This document shows positions 1 to 5,188 of a DNA stretch of 5,395 bases, one piece after another (within the stretch, counting starts at the first letter, position 1; each line of letters begins with the position of its first letter). The notes beneath the pieces were generated by a model. That model saw nothing but the letters and a program-made list of their open reading frames with translations. It made no database searches and was not told the origin of the DNA. The translations under genes were made by a program, and so were the position numbers. Location: contig JAESQE010000493.1 of assembly GCA_016765335.1 (NCBI GenBank), positions 1 to 5,395 on the forward strand, given 5' to 3'. The stretch comes from Planctomycetaceae bacterium (GTDB lineage Bacteria; Planctomycetota; Planctomycetia; Planctomycetales; Planctomycetaceae).

Positions 1-23
1 GCAAACAAATACGCGAATGCATA

Positions 24-518
24 TTAAATCATATCAAGCTTATTGTGTTTTCTTTTCGGTGCACGTCTGCATTTAGCGCAAACTCCGAAAACTTCCAGGC
101 GATGCCCATCCATTAAAAAGCCTTGGGCGCCTGTGACTGTTTTGAGAATCGACTTAATCTCGTCGTTGTGAAATTCTTCCAACGTGCCACATTTTTTGCA
201 GATCATATGATCGTGCTGCGGGTAGCCGTAATCGTGCTCCCAGATTTCTTTGCCATTAGGGCGAGCCACTTTGCGGATCAAGCCTGCTTCTTCCATTAAC
301 TCAATGGTACGATAAACCGTCGAACGGCTGACTCGCTTTTTCCCTTTGCCTTGCAGGCGAATCGCAAGTTCATCTGCATCGAAATGTTCATGGTTATCGA
401 ACACTTCATCGACGACAATTTCTCTCGGCGTTGTCAGTCTCTGCTTCTGTGTTGTCAGATATTCTCGAAACTTTTCTTTCGGAGTCGCAGAAACCGAGAC
501 AGCCCCCAAATCACTCAC
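24..518 (-). CDS. Fur-family metal-responsive transcriptional repressor
   Basis: A 164-aa protein of the Fur/Zur/PerR family: cytoplasmic, dimeric, metal-sensing DNA-binding repressors. Seen: an N-terminal winged-helix region (about residues 17-90) with the recognition-helix signature SRSTVYRTIELMEEAGLI at 64-81, and an NHEHFDADEL segment at 42-51 matching the family's HxxxxxL metal/hinge region. The dimerisation domain has HDH at 102-104, a first CxxC (C107/C110), GHRLEVFGVC at 138-147 and a second CxxC (C147/C150). The four cysteines are those that normally hold structural zinc. Length is slightly above the usual 130-150 aa because of N- and C-terminal tails; the C-terminal tail is basic (RRAPKRKHNK). 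The start is GTG at 516-518: a TAG lies in frame six codons upstream, no in-frame ATG occurs before M75, and an AAGG lies 7 nt upstream. It follows the flgM-like gene by 51 bp with no terminator between, so co-transcription is likely. The family is certain; whether it senses iron, zinc, manganese or peroxide cannot be settled, so no symbol is given. Confidence 0.93.
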   Translation of the reverse strand: MSDLGAVSVSATPKEKFREYLTTQKQRLTTPREIVVDEVFDNHEHFDADELAIRLQGKGKKRVSRSTVYRTIELMEEAGLIRKVARPNGKEIWEHDYGYPQHDHMICKKCGTLEEFHNDEIKSILKTVTGAQGFLMDGHRLEVFGVCAKCRRAPKRKHNKLDMI

Positions 519-569
519 CAGTGCGCCTTGTTCCTATTATTCGTGAATTGTATTCCAATGAATTTTAAC

Positions 570-860
570 TCAGCCTTCTTGCTGCATAAATTTCATGAAT
601 GCCATTTCCATTTTCTCATCGGTATCGTAAGTGCCGTTGGCAATTTCCGACTGTATTCGAGCAATTAATGCTGATCGATCCGGACTGGTATTATCCATGG
701 CTTGTAAATCTGTCATCATTTTTGCCGCTTCAGAAATTTCCAGAGAATCTTGAGGAATCTGCAGACGAGCTGCCTGAGTCCTTGCTGGCTGCCCTGTAGA
801 ATTTGTTTGCTGAGGAATCGGCATACTGCCATTGACTCCCCCCACACCAGATACATTCAT
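570..860 (-). CDS. flgM: Flagellar anti-sigma-28 factor, FlgM-like
   Basis: A 96-aa protein resembling FlgM, the cytoplasmic anti-sigma factor that binds sigma-28 (FliA) and holds back late flagellar genes until the hook-basal body is complete. Seen: a Gly/Ser/Gln/Pro-rich, probably disordered N-terminus (1-34), then DSLEIS at 38-43, the conserved short motif before the sigma-binding helices, and AAKMMTDL. This is followed by RSALIARIQSEIANGTYDTDEKMEMA at 62-87, matching the family pattern R...V..I...I..GxY..D..K. The ending is FMKFMQQEG. The start is chosen at the ATG 858-860, not nine codons upstream, because a strong Shine-Dalgarno GGGAGGA (minus strand, 867-873) lies 6 nt before it. The next gene downstream is the Fur-family regulator, 51 bp away. 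No other flagellar gene is in view, so the role rests on sequence pattern alone. Planctomycete FlgM proteins are divergent and often short, which fits. Confidence 0.83.
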   Translation of the reverse strand: MNVSGVGGVNGSMPIPQQTNSTGQPARTQAARLQIPQDSLEISEAAKMMTDLQAMDNTSPDRSALIARIQSEIANGTYDTDEKMEMAFMKFMQQEG

Positions 861-866
861 CGACAA

Positions 867-873
867 TCCTCCC
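867..873 (-). promoter_or_regulatory. Strong ribosome binding site of the flgM-like gene
   Basis: The minus-strand sequence GGGAGGA lies 6 nt before the ATG at 860. It decides the start: the longer frame beginning further upstream would place this site inside its own coding sequence and has no comparable site of its own. Confidence 0.7.
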
Positions 874-892
874 TGCGCGTACCGCACCTATC

Positions 893-904
893 CGTAATAT
901 TACG
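893..904. promoter_or_regulatory. Perfect 12-bp palindrome upstream of flgM, possible operator
   Basis: CGTAATATTACG reads identically on both strands and is centred about 38 bp before the flgM-like start codon. It contains TAATAT, which on the minus strand could serve as a -10 hexamer, although no good -35 box stands 17 bp before it. A dyad overlapping a promoter is typical of a dimeric repressor site. Which protein binds, if any, is unknown. A chance palindrome in AT-rich DNA is possible. Confidence 0.3.
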
Positions 905-910
905 AATGTG

Positions 911-931
911 CTGTTAACTGATCCCTGTTAA
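911..931. repeat. Direct repeat CTGTTAA x2, 14-bp period
   Basis: CTGTTAA occurs at 911-917 and 925-931. On the minus strand these read TTAACAG, so the one nearer the gene supplies a TTAACA resembling a -35 box. It lies 17 bp before CGGATA, a poor -10. The repeat is short and may be incidental. It is noted because it sits just upstream of the 12-bp palindrome in the flgM leader. Confidence 0.25.
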
Positions 932-1168
932 AAACGATTCTATGTCTTATTCAGGCCTTATTCTACTAACAATATAATTGGGCCTGCCCCCAATGACATA
1001 TTTCCACAAGACGTAACCCCGCTCAAAGCAGAACGACCGCTACGCTATCTGTCACACAATAAGCCACAGACCACAGCATTCTACCCGAGATACCTATTTG
1101 AATTCAATATCATTTTTTTGGCATCCGTTTTCCCCGATGCGTTGCGTCTTCCTACCTCTTCCCTGTAA

Positions 1169-1198
1169 CCTGTTGTTTTGAAAGCAAAATACAACAGG
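1169..1198. repeat. Bulged 12-bp hairpin in the flgM-gntP intergenic region
   Basis: CCTGTTG (1169-1175) pairs with CAACAGG (1192-1198), and TTTTG (1176-1180) with CAAAA (1185-1189). The loop is AAAG and there is a 2-nt bulge (TA, 1190-1191). No T-run follows on either strand, so it does not look like an intrinsic terminator. It is the strongest of three similar structures in this region. Confidence 0.45.
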
Positions 1199-1264
1199 CT
1201 GCCCTTCAGTTGACTGTTGCTAATTGCTATCTCTGCGAACAACATCAACAAGTAATAATCACGC

Positions 1265-1287
1265 AACCTGTTTACACAAATCAGGTT
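1265..1287. repeat. Bulged 9-bp hairpin in the flgM-gntP intergenic region
   Basis: AACCTG (1265-1270) pairs with CAGGTT (1282-1287), and TTT (1271-1273) with AAA (1278-1280). The loop is ACAC and there is one bulged T at 1281. The right arm, extended to CAGGTTAC (1282-1289), is also the exact reverse complement of GTAACCTG at 1165-1172, so it could pair instead with the first hairpin's arm. Confidence 0.4.
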
Positions 1288-1353
1288 ACGAGCATAACAC
1301 ACCTCAGATTCAAATACCAAACTAGATAAAAAAATCCCGTGCCCCAGCCTTTA

Positions 1354-1379
1354 CCTGTACATCAAGAAGTAGATGCAGG
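1354..1379 (+). repeat. Short bulged hairpin in the gntP leader
   Basis: CCTG (1354-1357) pairs with CAGG (1376-1379), and CATC (1360-1363) with GATG (1372-1375). The loop is 8 nt and TA is bulged at 1358-1359. It lies 60 bp before the gntP start codon and may fall in the mRNA leader. No T-run follows. It is weak alone and reported because two hairpins of similar design precede it. Confidence 0.3.
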
Positions 1380-1427
1380 GCATTATTATCACGCTTTATT
1401 GCAATTCAACAGATAAATTCATTTTTT

Positions 1428-1431
1428 AGGA
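1428..1431 (+). promoter_or_regulatory. Ribosome binding site of gntP
   Basis: AGGA lies 7 nt before the ATG at 1439, a normal spacing. A second AGGA at 1434-1437 is too close to the start to be used. This supports the ATG at 1439 as the true start. Confidence 0.6.
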
Positions 1432-1438
1432 TCAGGAT

Positions 1439-2812
1439 ATGAACCCCATCGTCACCTTGTTGCTGGGCATGGCAATTGTCATCGGCATGATTGTTGTCTT
1501 ACGAATCGGGGCCTTTCTTTCCTTAATTACAGCTGCGATGGTTGTCAGCTTGTTGACCGCAGGCGACTGGGCAACCAATGTTGCAGGAGTCGCGACAGCG
1601 TTTGGAGAAACTGCTGGTAAAATCGGGATCGTCATTGCAGCTGCAACCATTATCGGGAAGTGCCTGATGGAAAGCGGTGCAGCCGAGCGGATTGTTCGAA
1701 CGATCTTAAATTGGCTGGGAGTAAAACAAGGAGCCTTGGCTCTGCTTTCTTCTGGGTTTTTACTTTCGATCCCAGTTTTCTTCGATACGGTCTTCTATCT
1801 CTTGGTGCCGTTGGCCCGCTCAATGTATCAGAGAACAGGCGTAGGATACACTCGCTATTTAGTTGCAATCGCAGCCGGTGCAGTCATCACACACACGCTG
1901 GTTCCTCCGACCCCTGGACCGTTGTTGATGGCTGACATATTCGGCGTCGACTTAGCAACCATGATGCTGGCAGGCTTAGCAGTTGGGATTCCTTGCGGAC
2001 TGCTGGGCCTGGCTTTTGCGTACTGGATTGATGGGAAAGTAGAAATCCCAATGAGACCAATGCCGGGCAGCGATGAAATTCCTGAATTTGAAGAACATCA
2101 ACTCCCCAGCCTTTTCGCAGCCATCCTTCCCATTATCCTACCAGTAATTTTGATTGCTGGAGTTGCATTTGGGAAACCCTTCTTCCAACCAGAAGGCTCG
2201 ACGATTGAACCCGTGCTGGCCTGGAAAATATTTCTGATTTTTGGTGACAAAAATGTTGCGATGCTCCTGTCTGCCTTTGTCGCTTTAGCTGTCTATTTCA
2301 AGCAACACCGCCCAGCTCTGTCTCAATTGAGTCTTATCACAGAAAATGCACTCAAAAGTGGAGGAGTTATCATTCTGATTACCTCAGCTGGCGGAGCGTT
2401 TGGCGCGATGCTGCGACAGGCAGAAGTTGGAGACGCTGTTAATGCTCTGTTTGTTGGGCAATCCGCTTCACACGTTTTACTACTGATGTGCATCGGTTAC
2501 GGCTTAGCGTTTCTGCTCAAAATTGCTCAGGGATCTGGAACGGTCGCCATGATTACCGCAGCTCCGATGCTAGCCGCGATGCTACCCCAGGCAGATCAAC
2601 TTTCCATTCACCCCGTTTATATGGCTATGTCGGTAGGCTTTGGGTCACTGGGAATTTCCTGGATGAACGACAGCGGCTTCTGGGTCTTCTCGCAAATGGG
2701 TGGGCTTACCGAATGGGAAACACTGCGCACGTGGACTGTTCTACTGACGTTAATCAGCGTATTCGGCTTCTCGCTCACCTGCCTGCTAGCAACTGTTTAC
2801 CCCGCCATTTGA
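1439..2812 (+). CDS. GntP-family gluconate/organic-acid:H+ symporter
   Basis: A 457-aa inner-membrane permease of the GntP family (TC 2.A.8), whose members take up gluconate and related sugar acids, glycerate or other hydroxy acids with protons. Seen: about a dozen or more hydrophobic segments along the whole length, and the family's conserved blocks in order: FGETAGKIG (55-63), SGAAERI (79-85), IPVFFDTVFYLLVPLAR (111-127), HTLVPPTPGPL (152-162), AQGSGTVAMITAAP (363-376) and NDSGFW (410-415) followed by GLTE. A hydrophilic, acidic loop near residues 205-225 separates the two halves. Length is close to the usual 430-460 aa, and both ends look intact. The start is ATG 1439, with AGGA 7 nt upstream. 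No sugar-acid kinase, dehydratase or regulator is adjacent, so the substrate cannot be assigned and no specific symbol is given. A REP-like hairpin 51 bp past the stop may end its transcript. Confidence 0.95.
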   Translation: MNPIVTLLLGMAIVIGMIVVLRIGAFLSLITAAMVVSLLTAGDWATNVAGVATAFGETAGKIGIVIAAATIIGKCLMESGAAERIVRTILNWLGVKQGALALLSSGFLLSIPVFFDTVFYLLVPLARSMYQRTGVGYTRYLVAIAAGAVITHTLVPPTPGPLLMADIFGVDLATMMLAGLAVGIPCGLLGLAFAYWIDGKVEIPMRPMPGSDEIPEFEEHQLPSLFAAILPIILPVILIAGVAFGKPFFQPEGSTIEPVLAWKIFLIFGDKNVAMLLSAFVALAVYFKQHRPALSQLSLITENALKSGGVIILITSAGGAFGAMLRQAEVGDAVNALFVGQSASHVLLLMCIGYGLAFLLKIAQGSGTVAMITAAPMLAAMLPQADQLSIHPVYMAMSVGFGSLGISWMNDSGFWVFSQMGGLTEWETLRTWTVLLTLISVFGFSLTCLLATVYPAI

Positions 2813-2856
2813 ATCTGAACTTTTTGTGCAAAAATCATTTGTGGGGTAGGAGCAGT

Positions 2857-2876
2857 ACCGTAGGCTGGGTCAAGAC
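2857..2876 (+). repeat. Left REP-like inverted repeat of the RAYT remnant
   Basis: The 20-bp sequence ACCGTAGGCTGGGTCAAGAC is the exact reverse complement of 3102-3121. Pairing stops outward at 2856/3122 and inward at 2877/3101. Its GCTGGGT (2864-2870) also pairs locally with ACCCAGC (2875-2881) around a CAAG loop. The transposase remnant's stop codon (2883-2885) lies just inside. Confidence 0.85.
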
Positions 2877-2887
2877 CCAGCTTTATT
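2864..2887 (+). terminator. Possible intrinsic terminator of gntP, formed by the left REP
   Basis: A 7-bp GC-rich stem, GCTGGGT/ACCCAGC with a CAAG tetraloop, is followed on the plus strand by TTTATT. It lies 52 nt after the gntP stop codon. The T-run is short and interrupted, so efficiency would be modest. The function is inferred from shape; the hairpin itself is plainly part of the mobile element. Confidence 0.4.
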
Positions 2888-3087
2888 CGGCGTTGATAAA
2901 CTCATCGCCATGCCGTTGATTTGCGTTTCCCTAATCCGACAGGTATTCGCCAAGTTTGACGTATCGGTGAAGTGACGACCAGTCCATCCTTGAGCGGATT
3001 GACGTGAATATAGTCAACACAGCGTTTGAGATCATCTTCATCACGACAAGTATGGTCGTAAAAACATCGCATGAACGCATCATGCAT
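2883..3087 (-). pseudogene. Truncated, frameshifted RAYT (Y1/IS200-like) transposase remnant
   Basis: The minus-strand frame from ATG 3085-3087 encodes FYDHTCRDEDDLKRCVDY then IHVNPLKDG, the region after the catalytic Tyr helix in REP-associated tyrosine transposases (usual form: FYDH.IRDEEDL..H.DYIH.NPVKHGLV). After about 2984 this frame loses similarity, while the +1-shifted frame continues with DWSSLHRYVKLGEYLSD (from 2984), a TAG at 2931-2933 where the family has Trp, then GNANQRHGDEFINAE and a stop at 2883-2885. This points to an internal deletion with a frameshift (the usual stretch between HGLV and DWxxSS is missing) plus a TGG-to-TAG change. The N-terminal HUH domain is absent; upstream sequence runs straight into the right REP hairpin. 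The 61-aa open frame at 2902-3087 is therefore only a fossil, not a functional gene. The family assignment is from remembered motif patterns. Confidence 0.8.
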
Positions 3088-3101
3088 GACTGCTGGGTAT
3101 T

Positions 3102-3121
3102 GTCTTGACCCAGCCTACGGT
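3102..3121 (-). repeat. Right REP-like inverted repeat of the RAYT remnant
   Basis: Exact inverted copy of 2857-2876. Its ACCCAGC (3108-3114) pairs with GCTGGGT at 3092-3098 around a 9-nt loop, so this end forms a hairpin with a longer loop than the left end. No T-run follows on the minus strand, so it is a poor terminator candidate for the batA-like gene, whose stop codon lies 16 bp outside it. Confidence 0.85.
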
Positions 3122-3137
3122 TTACCGTCTTGTTTTA

Positions 3138-4967
3138 TTAAATCGTCAATTCACGTTTTTTTGGGCGGAGCAGGTACCAGTTGATGGCGATGGCGATGAT
3201 GGTGGCTAGGAGGCCGAGGATTAGTAGCCAGGAGAAGGGGTTATCGATGTGAATTCCCAGGGCTGGTTTTTCTGCAGAAGGAAGGCGGCGGCCTGGTTTT
3301 AGATTGAGCAGGTTTGATTCGTCTCGGTCAAAAAAGTTGATCGCAAATTTTCCGAGAACCTGGTCTCCATCCTGAACGGTATAAACGCCTACCGCATCGC
3401 GAGGGGGAACTTCGACGGTTTCCATGCGAAGTAGATGCTTGGTTTGATCGTTATGCACAAGCGTTAATTCTTGTTCCAGATCAATCGAATTCGGATCGAG
3501 TGTGAATTGGACGGCTTCTTCCAGGTGGTAGTTCCATCTGCGAAAACCGGGCTGACTGGATCTGCACTGTTCGATGAGGTTGGTCCAGAAAATGGGCCAA
3601 TCGGGAGATTCTGTCAGATTGGAAGCTGCCAGATCGAGATTCAAAATGTAACTGTTCGATGCGGTGTCGGTTCTTTGTCCCAGCAAGACAGATTTTGCCG
3701 TGCTGATGACCGGGACCGTGGAAACAGGATTACTCTGCAAACCGCCCCAAACGACTCCGCCAAGCACAATACCATTCATCAGCGGATGCTGTTTTTCGAT
3801 GAGGAAGGGGCCGATGACCGTTTTGGCAGAAGCGACTGCCTGGGCTGCGGAATCTTTCGGGCCAATGCCTAACCACCATAATCCGCGAGTATTGACTGGT
3901 GCATCACTCGCAGGGGCGATGATTAAGTTGGCTTCACTGGAATCTCCCAATTGCACATCGGGTAAAACACCGAGGATGCGTTTGACATCTTCAAAACCAG
4001 AATGCGAAGAGGGGAGTGTGACCGAAACGGTGACCATTCGAACTTTCGGTTCTATCAAAGTGATGTTGTTATCAATTTCCAAAGAGTCGTTGGGAGCACG
4101 AGCTGTGAGAACGAATTCTGACAATCCGCCCGGTACAGACCATTGCATCGATTTTTCATTTTTGGTTTGCAGGTTGATGGTTTCGTCGATCAGTTTTTTC
4201 CCTTTGGCGGACCCGGTGATTTTCACATCGGTTGCGTTTGCTCCCAGGTTTGCCATGCGGATAAAGATTGTGCCTTGTCCGGTATCGGGTTCGTAAATCC
4301 AGCGAGCTGCCGTGATGGCGATGTTGTCGAGCTTTCTGCCGAAGGAGTGTACCGACATCCGTTCGGGAGTGAATTGATCTTCGCTGGGCAGGTTGTCGGT
4401 CAGGAAAATAAAGACAGCTTCTTCACCTGCTAGTTGAGCACCGAGATCCCAGGCGGTATCGAAAGAGTGTTGAATCGAATCTGGTTGCCAGGCTTCCAGA
4501 GATGCAGCGGCTTGCTCCCAACTGCCTCTTGGTCCTGCGATGAGCGTCGGTCTTCTGCCTGTTGTTAAAATGGAATAGACCGCATGTCGCCCCATCTTTT
4601 TTTGTTGTTCGTTGAGCCAGTTCACCGCTCGGTCTCGTGTGGACTGTGCAGTTTCTGGATCTTGGGCAACCATCGAAGCAGAATCATCAAGAATAACAAC
4701 CAGATGCGGTTGTGTGGTAATGGAAGAATCTCGCGGATCAGCCAGTAACAAAGAAATTAACAGCGCAGCCAAAAGTTCGAGAAGCAAAGAGCGGGTGATT
4801 GGCAGTTTCTCTTTTTTTCTGCCTGGAGTATCTTTGCGAGTCTCCATTGTCCATAAGTGCAGGCCCGCAATTTCCAAAGGAGGAAACCGCCTGTGGAACA
4901 TATGGATGTAAGTAATGATCGGCAGTGCCAGCAGGCCCAGTAATCCCCAAGGGTTCGCAAAGTACAT
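3138..4967 (-). CDS. BatA-type membrane protein with von Willebrand factor A domain
   Basis: A 609-aa inner-membrane protein. Seen in order: the BatA/aerotolerance N-terminal domain (FANPWGLLGLLALPIITYIH at 3-22, first membrane segment about 7-24), a basic cytoplasmic linker, a second membrane segment at about 60-76 (LLLELLAALLISLLLADP ends it), a VWA domain from about 87 with the metal-binding MIDAS motif DDSAS (D94, S96, S98) and a later LTDN (189-192), a long extracytoplasmic beta-rich region (about 210-575), and a C-terminal membrane segment at 580-600 followed by a basic tail. Known of the family: BatA-like proteins usually sit with MoxR ATPase and DUF58 genes and are thought to help protein assembly or envelope stress tolerance; the mechanism is poorly defined. 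Here no MoxR or DUF58 partner is adjacent upstream, since the neighbouring gene is divergent. The start is ATG 4965-4967, just before the FANP block, with a weak AGAGAG ribosome site upstream. The architecture is certain, the function is not. Confidence 0.92.
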   Translation of the reverse strand: MYFANPWGLLGLLALPIITYIHMFHRRFPPLEIAGLHLWTMETRKDTPGRKKEKLPITRSLLLELLAALLISLLLADPRDSSITTQPHLVVILDDSASMVAQDPETAQSTRDRAVNWLNEQQKKMGRHAVYSILTTGRRPTLIAGPRGSWEQAAASLEAWQPDSIQHSFDTAWDLGAQLAGEEAVFIFLTDNLPSEDQFTPERMSVHSFGRKLDNIAITAARWIYEPDTGQGTIFIRMANLGANATDVKITGSAKGKKLIDETINLQTKNEKSMQWSVPGGLSEFVLTARAPNDSLEIDNNITLIEPKVRMVTVSVTLPSSHSGFEDVKRILGVLPDVQLGDSSEANLIIAPASDAPVNTRGLWWLGIGPKDSAAQAVASAKTVIGPFLIEKQHPLMNGIVLGGVVWGGLQSNPVSTVPVISTAKSVLLGQRTDTASNSYILNLDLAASNLTESPDWPIFWTNLIEQCRSSQPGFRRWNYHLEEAVQFTLDPNSIDLEQELTLVHNDQTKHLLRMETVEVPPRDAVGVYTVQDGDQVLGKFAINFFDRDESNLLNLKPGRRLPSAEKPALGIHIDNPFSWLLILGLLATIIAIAINWYLLRPKKRELTI

Positions 4968-5188
4968 GAACCATCTCTCTTCTATTACGGTAGACTTTGT
5001 GTGCCGAGAAAATTATGACCTGGGATTTTCGAATAAGTTTCGAATAAAATTGACAGGGTTTGTTACAGCCTGGGAATTAATTATCAAATTGGGAAATCGA
5101 TAGTGACGTATCTCTACAAACAATTGTATCCTACTGATTGTAATTTTCCTATTCGCTGACAATACCTGATAATAGTCTGCTCCAAGAA
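4968..5188. promoter_or_regulatory. Divergent promoter region between the batA-like gene and the 3'-end gene
   Basis: A 221-bp AT-rich region that must carry both promoters. No clear consensus pair was found for either gene. On the minus strand CATAAT (5014-5019) is a possible -10 without a good -35. On the plus strand TTGACA (5050-5055) is a good -35 but lacks a convincing -10 at 16-18 bp, and GATAAT (5168-5173) could be a -10 close to the downstream ATG. The region also carries the TTTCGAATAA tandem repeat listed separately. Confidence 0.35.
5027..5048. repeat. Tandem repeat TTTCGAATAA x2, 11-bp period
   Basis: TTTCGAATAA occurs at 5027-5036 and again at 5038-5047, so the units are one helical turn apart; each includes the palindrome TTCGAA. 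The pair lies 60-80 bp before the batA-like start and immediately before the plus-strand TTGACA. Phased half-sites like this often bind a regulator side by side. No binding protein is suggested by the sequence. Confidence 0.4.

Larger units (their letters stand above)
861..1438. other. Long divergent intergenic region without a credible gene
   Basis: This 578-bp stretch separates the minus-strand flgM-like gene from the plus-strand gntP gene. Its only longer open frame (minus strand, 1081-1320) begins with TTG, lacks a ribosome site, and encodes a 79-aa sequence with no recognisable domain. I treat it as spurious. No tRNA, CRISPR or known riboswitch fold was recognised. It holds the flgM promoter-side palindrome and direct repeat, and three bulged CCTG/CAGG hairpins nearer gntP, listed separately. 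The length is generous for two divergent promoters, so an unrecognised small RNA or the debris of a lost gene is possible. Confidence 0.6.
2857..3121 (-). mobile_element. Degenerate RAYT/REP mini-element with inverted-repeat ends
   Basis: A 265-bp unit bounded by perfect 20-bp inverted repeats (2857-2876 and 3102-3121), each end folding into a GCTGGGT/ACCCAGC hairpin. Inside, on the minus strand, is the broken C-terminal part of a REP-associated tyrosine transposase. Known of the family: RAYTs are single-copy Y1/IS200-like HUH enzymes commonly flanked by inverted REP hairpins, and the hairpins can spread without the gene. Here the catalytic half is gone, so the unit cannot move itself and would depend on an intact RAYT elsewhere. 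It fills most of the gap between two convergent genes and starts 16 bp past the batA-like stop codon, a typical REP location. No target-site duplication is visible, as expected for this family. Confidence 0.75.

Noticed and set aside
861..887. Longer flgM-like start, adding nine codons
   Set aside because: The strong GGGAGGA ribosome site lies inside that extension and points to the ATG at 858-860. The added residues do not resemble the family N-terminus.
977..994. ATTGGG/CCCAAT inverted repeat in the intergenic region
   Set aside because: A 6-bp stem with a 6-nt loop and no T-run is too weak to call a terminator or operator.
1081..1320. 79-aa minus-strand open frame in the flgM-gntP gap
   Set aside because: It starts at TTG with no ribosome site, shows no domain or protein-like pattern, and overlaps two hairpins. 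It is most likely a chance frame.
3182..3207. GATGGC-like short tandem repeats near the 3' end of the batA-like gene
   Set aside because: They simply encode the Ala/Ile-rich final membrane segment; codon repetition explains the pattern.
3664..4296. 210-aa plus-strand open frame antisense to the batA-like gene
   Set aside because: It is a shadow of the strongly coding minus-strand gene, without a ribosome site or a coherent domain.
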